DNA from: Chloroflexota bacterium
GTDB taxonomy: Bacteria; Chloroflexota; Anaerolineae; Promineifilales; Promineifilaceae
NCBI GenBank assembly: GCA_008501785.1
Contig: QQUD01000553.1
Coordinates: 1-9,761, forward strand
Reading direction: 5' to 3'
Length of the DNA: 9,761 nt
How positions within the stretch are numbered: position 1 is the first letter of the stretch; each line of letters opens with the position of its first letter. The translations under genes and the position numbers were made by a program. Below are positions 7,237 through 9,761 of this stretch, piece after piece. The notes beneath the pieces are model-generated. The model made no database searches. It was not told where the DNA came from and saw only the letters and a program-made list of their open reading frames with translations.

Positions 7237-8401
7237 TGAACGATTTGCGTTGGTAAACGGCCGTGTTGTTTTACCCGATAAAGTGGTTGCAGGAAAAGCG
7301 GTTGTCGTTGAGGGCGTGACGATTGCTGGAATTGTTGATGTGGGTGAGTTGGGGAATGAGGTGGAGCGGGTGGATGTAAACGGCCGTTTTATCACCCCTG
7401 GCCTGATCGATATCCACACACACGGGGCGCTGAGTCACACCTTCAACGAACCCACCGCCGCCGCATTCGGCACAATCACCGCCGAAAACGCACGGCGCGG
7501 CGTGACGGGGCTGCTGGCAACCACATCAACTGCGCCCATTCCCGATTTGGTAGCCAGTTTGGAATTTGCGCGAGAATGGATGTCTGCTGCGCGTGACGGC
7601 GCACAAGTTTTGGGCGTACACGTCGAAGGTCCCTACTTCAACATAGCCCAGGCGGGCGCACAAGACCCAGCTAATGTTCGCAATCCCGATGACGGCACCG
7701 TAGACCAACTGCTTGCCTATCACGATGTCATTCGCCAATTCACCTATGCGCCAGAACTGCCGGGGGCGGTTGAATTAACCAGGCGATTGGTTGAATTGGG
7801 CATTGTTGCTGCTGCGGGGCACAGTTCCGCCAAAGAAGCGGAAGTCGCTGCGACCATCGAAGCGGGGTTGCACCACATCATCCACATTTGGAGCGCCCAA
7901 TCGACCACCGTTCGTGAAGGCCCCTGGCGCAAACCGGGCTTGCTGGAGGTGTCGCTCGCTTACGACAATCTGACGGTGGAGATGATTACTGACAACAAAC
8001 ATTTGCCGCCCACGTTGATGAAGTTGGCTTACAAATGTGTCGGCCCAGATCGCCTCTGTATCATTTCTGATGCGACCAGCGGCGCGGGACTGCCGGAAGG
8101 GTCGCGCTTCCGCATGGGTGAAATGGAGTACGAGGTGCATGATGGTGTGGGCATGATGTTCGACCGTTCCTGCTTTGCAGGCAGCTCGACGTTGTTGAAT
8201 GAGATGATTCCCGTGCTTACGGGGCCTGTCGATGTGCCTTTGCCGGAAGCGGTGCGGATGGCGTCGCTGACTCCGGCTCGCGTGATCGGTGTGGCCGACC
8301 GCAAAGGGAGCCTGGAAGCAGGCAAGGATGCCGACATCGCTATTTTTAATGAAGATTTCACTGCTTGGCAGGTGCTGATAAACGGCCGTTGGGTAATATA
8401 A
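7229..8401 (+). CDS. nagA: N-acetylglucosamine-6-phosphate deacetylase-like amidohydrolase
   Basis: Amidohydrolase-superfamily enzyme, expected to remove acetate from GlcNAc-6-phosphate to give glucosamine-6-phosphate in the cytoplasm. Residues numbered from ATG 7229 (390 aa): His63-x-His65 in LIDIHTHG, metal ligand Glu133 in VHVEGPYF, His198 in AAGHSS, His219 in HIIHIWSA, and catalytic Asp281 in ISDATSGAG. Arg228/229 and His257 lie where the family binds substrate phosphate. The HxH pair suggests two metals, as in Bacillus NagA, unlike E. coli. It is divergent: the usual THLFNAM block reads IHIWSAQ. Deacetylation of a related N-acyl sugar phosphate is therefore possible. It overlaps the sulfatase end by 8 nt (11 if ATG 7226 is used). 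Three ACGGCCGT octamers (7257, 7380, 8382) are all read as Asn-Gly-Arg. Confidence 0.88.
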   Translation: MNNERFALVNGRVVLPDKVVAGKAVVVEGVTIAGIVDVGELGNEVERVDVNGRFITPGLIDIHTHGALSHTFNEPTAAAFGTITAENARRGVTGLLATTSTAPIPDLVASLEFAREWMSAARDGAQVLGVHVEGPYFNIAQAGAQDPANVRNPDDGTVDQLLAYHDVIRQFTYAPELPGAVELTRRLVELGIVAAAGHSSAKEAEVAATIEAGLHHIIHIWSAQSTTVREGPWRKPGLLEVSLAYDNLTVEMITDNKHLPPTLMKLAYKCVGPDRLCIISDATSGAGLPEGSRFRMGEMEYEVHDGVGMMFDRSCFAGSSTLLNEMIPVLTGPVDVPLPEAVRMASLTPARVIGVADRKGSLEAGKDADIAIFNEDFTAWQVLINGRWVI

Positions 8402-8406
8402 AAATT

Positions 8407-8460
8407 GTAGCGCGATTTTACAAATCGCATATCGAATTACCAATTCGATTTACAGAGGAG
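8407..8460 (+). repeat. Two-hairpin module, copy 4 (diverged), between nagA- and nagB-like genes
   Basis: Same layout as the copies near 3000 and 4042 but with different stems. Hairpin 1 is GCGATTT (8412-8418) with AAATCGC (8422-8428). Hairpin 2 is ATCGAATT (8431-8438) with AATTCGAT (8442-8449). Loops are again 3 nt and all pairs are Watson-Crick. The tail TTACAGAGGAG (8450-8460) matches TTACATAGGAG of copy 3 at 10 of 11 positions. In hairpin 2 a G-C pair has become A-T with both partners changed, so pairing is conserved while sequence is not. Confidence 0.85.
8455..8460 (+). promoter_or_regulatory. Ribosome binding site deciding the GTG start of the nagB-like gene
   Basis: GAGGAG lies 6 nt before GTG 8467. 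The frame is open further upstream to an ATG at 8365, but that start would overlap nagA by 37 nt and translate the hairpin module into a non-homologous leader. GTG 8467 is therefore preferred. Confidence 0.85.
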
Positions 8461-8466
8461 ACTATT

Positions 8467-9252
8467 GTGACTGAAAAAGCATTACTGGAAACGAAAGTTG
8501 ATTTGCTGCCCGTCAGCATTTACCAAACAAACGAGGGGATGGGGCAGGCGGCGGCGCAAGCAGCGGCTCAAATTATCCAACAAGCCATCGATGAAAAGGG
8601 AAAGGCGAGCATCATCATTGCCACCGGCAATTCGCAGTTGACCTTTTTAGAAGCACTGCGCGAAATCGAAGGCATTGAGTGGGGCAAAGTGACGATTTTC
8701 CACATGGATGAGTACGTAGGATTGGCGCCGGGTCATACCGCCAGCTTCCCCGCCTTTTTGCAGAAAAACATACTTGACCATATCCCCGCCCCGGCTGCGT
8801 TTCATCCCGTTATCGCTCGCGAAGGCCATCTGGAAACGGACTGCGCCGAGTATGCCCGCCTTTTACGCGCCCATCCGGCCGATTTTTGCGCGATGGGCAT
8901 TGGCGAAAATGGCCACATCGCCTTTAACGACCCGCCCTTTGCCGAATTTGACGATCCGGTCTGGGTGAAAGTGGTGAAGATGGACATCGTATCGCGGCAG
9001 CAGCAGGTGGGCGAGGGGCATTTTGGCGGCTTGGACGAGGTGCCTACCCACGCGATCACGCTGACAATTCCAGCACTGCTGGCGGCAAAACGGGTATTTT
9101 GCATTGTGCCCGAAGCGCGGAAGGCGAACGCGGTTTATGACACAATCAATGGGCCGATCACCGAAGCTTGCCCCGCTTCGATTATGCGCCAAAAGTCACA
9201 CATCCATCTTTATATGGATGCTGAGGCAGCGGCAAAAGCGTATCCAGCATGA
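8467..9252 (+). CDS. nagB: Glucosamine-6-phosphate deaminase-like protein
   Basis: NagB/sugar-phosphate isomerase family, expected to turn glucosamine-6-phosphate into fructose-6-phosphate plus ammonia. The start is GTG 8467 with GAGGAG 6 nt upstream, giving 261 residues, the normal NagB length. Visible blocks are ATGNSQLTFLEAL (52-64, phosphate-binding loop), FHMDEYVGL (78-86) with Asp81 matching the proton-abstracting Asp72 of E. coli NagB, and GIGENGHIAFNDP (144-156) with His150 matching His143. At the position of E. coli Asp141 there is Asn148, and Asp155 replaces Glu148. This is a NagB-like branch rather than classical NagB, and catalysis could differ. The C-terminal block THAITLTIPALLAAKRV is family-typical. 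It follows the nagA-like gene by 65 nt, fitting sequential pathway steps. The stop TGA overlaps the next ATG (ATGA). Confidence 0.88.
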   Translation: MTEKALLETKVDLLPVSIYQTNEGMGQAAAQAAAQIIQQAIDEKGKASIIIATGNSQLTFLEALREIEGIEWGKVTIFHMDEYVGLAPGHTASFPAFLQKNILDHIPAPAAFHPVIAREGHLETDCAEYARLLRAHPADFCAMGIGENGHIAFNDPPFAEFDDPVWVKVVKMDIVSRQQQVGEGHFGGLDEVPTHAITLTIPALLAAKRVFCIVPEARKANAVYDTINGPITEACPASIMRQKSHIHLYMDAEAAAKAYPA

Positions 9253-9761
9253 TGAGTTCACGCGCACGTTTGTTGACGGCGCTCGATCATCGAGAGCCAG
9301 ACCGAATTCCGTTTGATCTGGGCAGTATTCAGGTGTCGGGGATTCACGCGGTTGCTTACCAGAAGCTGCGTGAGGCGTTGGGTTTGCCGGAAACGGCCGT
9401 TACCCTCTGCGACACCATCCAACAATTGGCCACCATCGAAGATGACATCGCCACCCGATTGGGCATCGACACTCGCGGACTCTATCCGCTCAACAGCCAC
9501 AATTGGGGCATCGTTGAGGAAGATGCCGGCGACTATTGGGCATATCGCGATGAGTGGGGCATTACCCATCACCGCCCCAAGAAAAATGGCTTCTACTTCA
9601 GCATTGTGGAAACGCCGCTGCCCAAAATGGAGATCACCGCTGAAGACTTGGCCCAACTTTCCTGGCCCGACATGGGCGCGAAGTGGCGCGTGGACGGCTT
9701 GCGAGAACAGGCAGAGCAACACCGTGCCGCTGGCTATGCTGTGGTCCTCAAAGATGCGTTT
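9249..9761 (+). CDS. Uroporphyrinogen decarboxylase-like (URO-D/MtaA superfamily) protein, 3'-truncated
   Basis: The frame is open from ATG 9249 to the window end (171 codons), so the C-terminal half is missing. The N-terminus SSRARLLTALDHREPDRIPFDLGS is the standard opening of the URO-D-like/cobalamin-methyltransferase-like family, and EWGITHHRPKKNGFYF and VETPLPKMEITAEDL also match that group. The RQAGR motif of true heme-pathway HemE is absent from the N-terminal region, so a HemE role is unlikely. Relatives of this kind are common beside sugar genes in Chloroflexota, Firmicutes and Planctomycetes, mostly without known function. ATG 9249 overlaps the nagB-like stop by 4 nt, with a second ATG at 9252 in the same frame. 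No strong Shine-Dalgarno is seen, so translation is probably coupled to nagB. One ACGGCCGT octamer is at 9393. Confidence 0.9.
   Translation, partial: MMSSRARLLTALDHREPDRIPFDLGSIQVSGIHAVAYQKLREALGLPETAVTLCDTIQQLATIEDDIATRLGIDTRGLYPLNSHNWGIVEEDAGDYWAYRDEWGITHHRPKKNGFYFSIVETPLPKMEITAEDLAQLSWPDMGAKWRVDGLREQAEQHRAAGYAVVLKDAF

Larger units (their letters stand above)
2088..9400. repeat. Dispersed palindromic octamer ACGGCCGT, 13 copies
   Basis: Exact copies start at 2088, 4290, 4434, 4891, 5693, 6372, 6850, 6875, 7089, 7257, 7380, 8382 and 9393. All lie inside genes. Seven are read as Gly-Arg (usually Asn-Gly-Arg), four as Arg-Pro and two as Thr-Ala-Val, so all three registers are used. Chance expectation for any 8-mer in 9.8 kb is about 0.15. 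Near matches (one base off) are at 376, 2581 and 3600. The core CGGCCG is a known restriction-enzyme recognition sequence (EagI type). Confidence 0.9.

Noticed and set aside
8407..8449. Terminator between the nagA- and nagB-like genes
   Set aside because: Short AT-rich hairpins followed by an RBS rather than a T-run, and the genes are consecutive pathway steps likely to share a transcript.
8365..8466. N-terminal extension of the nagB-like protein from ATG 8365
   Set aside because: It would overlap nagA and translate the two hairpins. GAGGAG 6 nt before GTG 8467 and the normal NagB length favour the later start.
9249..9761. Heme biosynthesis gene hemE
   Set aside because: The family is right, but the RQAGR motif of true HemE is missing from the N-terminal region and the sugar-gene context does not fit.

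Overview
The window looks like a bacterial chromosome segment that takes up and breaks down amino sugars, possibly sulfated ones. GC is moderate, genes are dense and all are on the + strand. Protein styles and the mix of families (Opp-type ABC importer, MocA-type oxidoreductase, cupin, AGE epimerase, sulfatase, NagA, NagB, URO-D-like protein) fit environmental Chloroflexota such as Anaerolineae-like lineages. That placement is an inference from gene style and is not proven by any marker in the window.

Layout. 3-737: 3' part of an OppC/DppC-type permease. 740-1792 and 1789-2838: the paired OppD- and OppF-type ATPases, the second overlapping the first by 4 nt. 2839-3067: a gene-free spacer filled by a tandem direct repeat with small hairpins. 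3068-4045: Gfo/Idh/MocA oxidoreductase. 4103-4528: small cupin. 4529-4616: spacer with an unrelated imperfect inverted repeat. 4617-5801: N-acylglucosamine 2-epimerase family protein. 5803-7236: Cys-type sulfatase without a signal peptide. 7229-8401: NagA-like deacetylase. 8467-9252: NagB-like deaminase with a GTG start. 9249-9761: 5' part of a URO-D/MtaA-like protein running off the window.

How the genes may work together (inference): the transporter imports an oligosaccharide or substituted sugar. The sulfatase removes sulfate in the cytoplasm, and the AGE protein interconverts N-acyl-glucosamine and N-acyl-mannosamine or a related sugar. NagA and NagB then carry GlcNAc-6-phosphate to fructose-6-phosphate plus ammonia. 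The oxidoreductase and cupin may handle a modified sugar. No kinase, glycosidase, substrate-binding protein, OppB-type permease, regulator or sulfatase-maturing enzyme is in the window.

Two non-coding patterns stand out. (1) A module of two adjacent 3-nt-loop hairpins followed directly by a Shine-Dalgarno sequence precedes three genes (3068, 4103, 8467); the stems differ between copies by base-pair-preserving changes. (2) The palindromic octamer ACGGCCGT occurs 13 times, all inside genes and in all three codon registers, where about 0.15 copies would be expected by chance. This resembles the HIP1 phenomenon of cyanobacteria.
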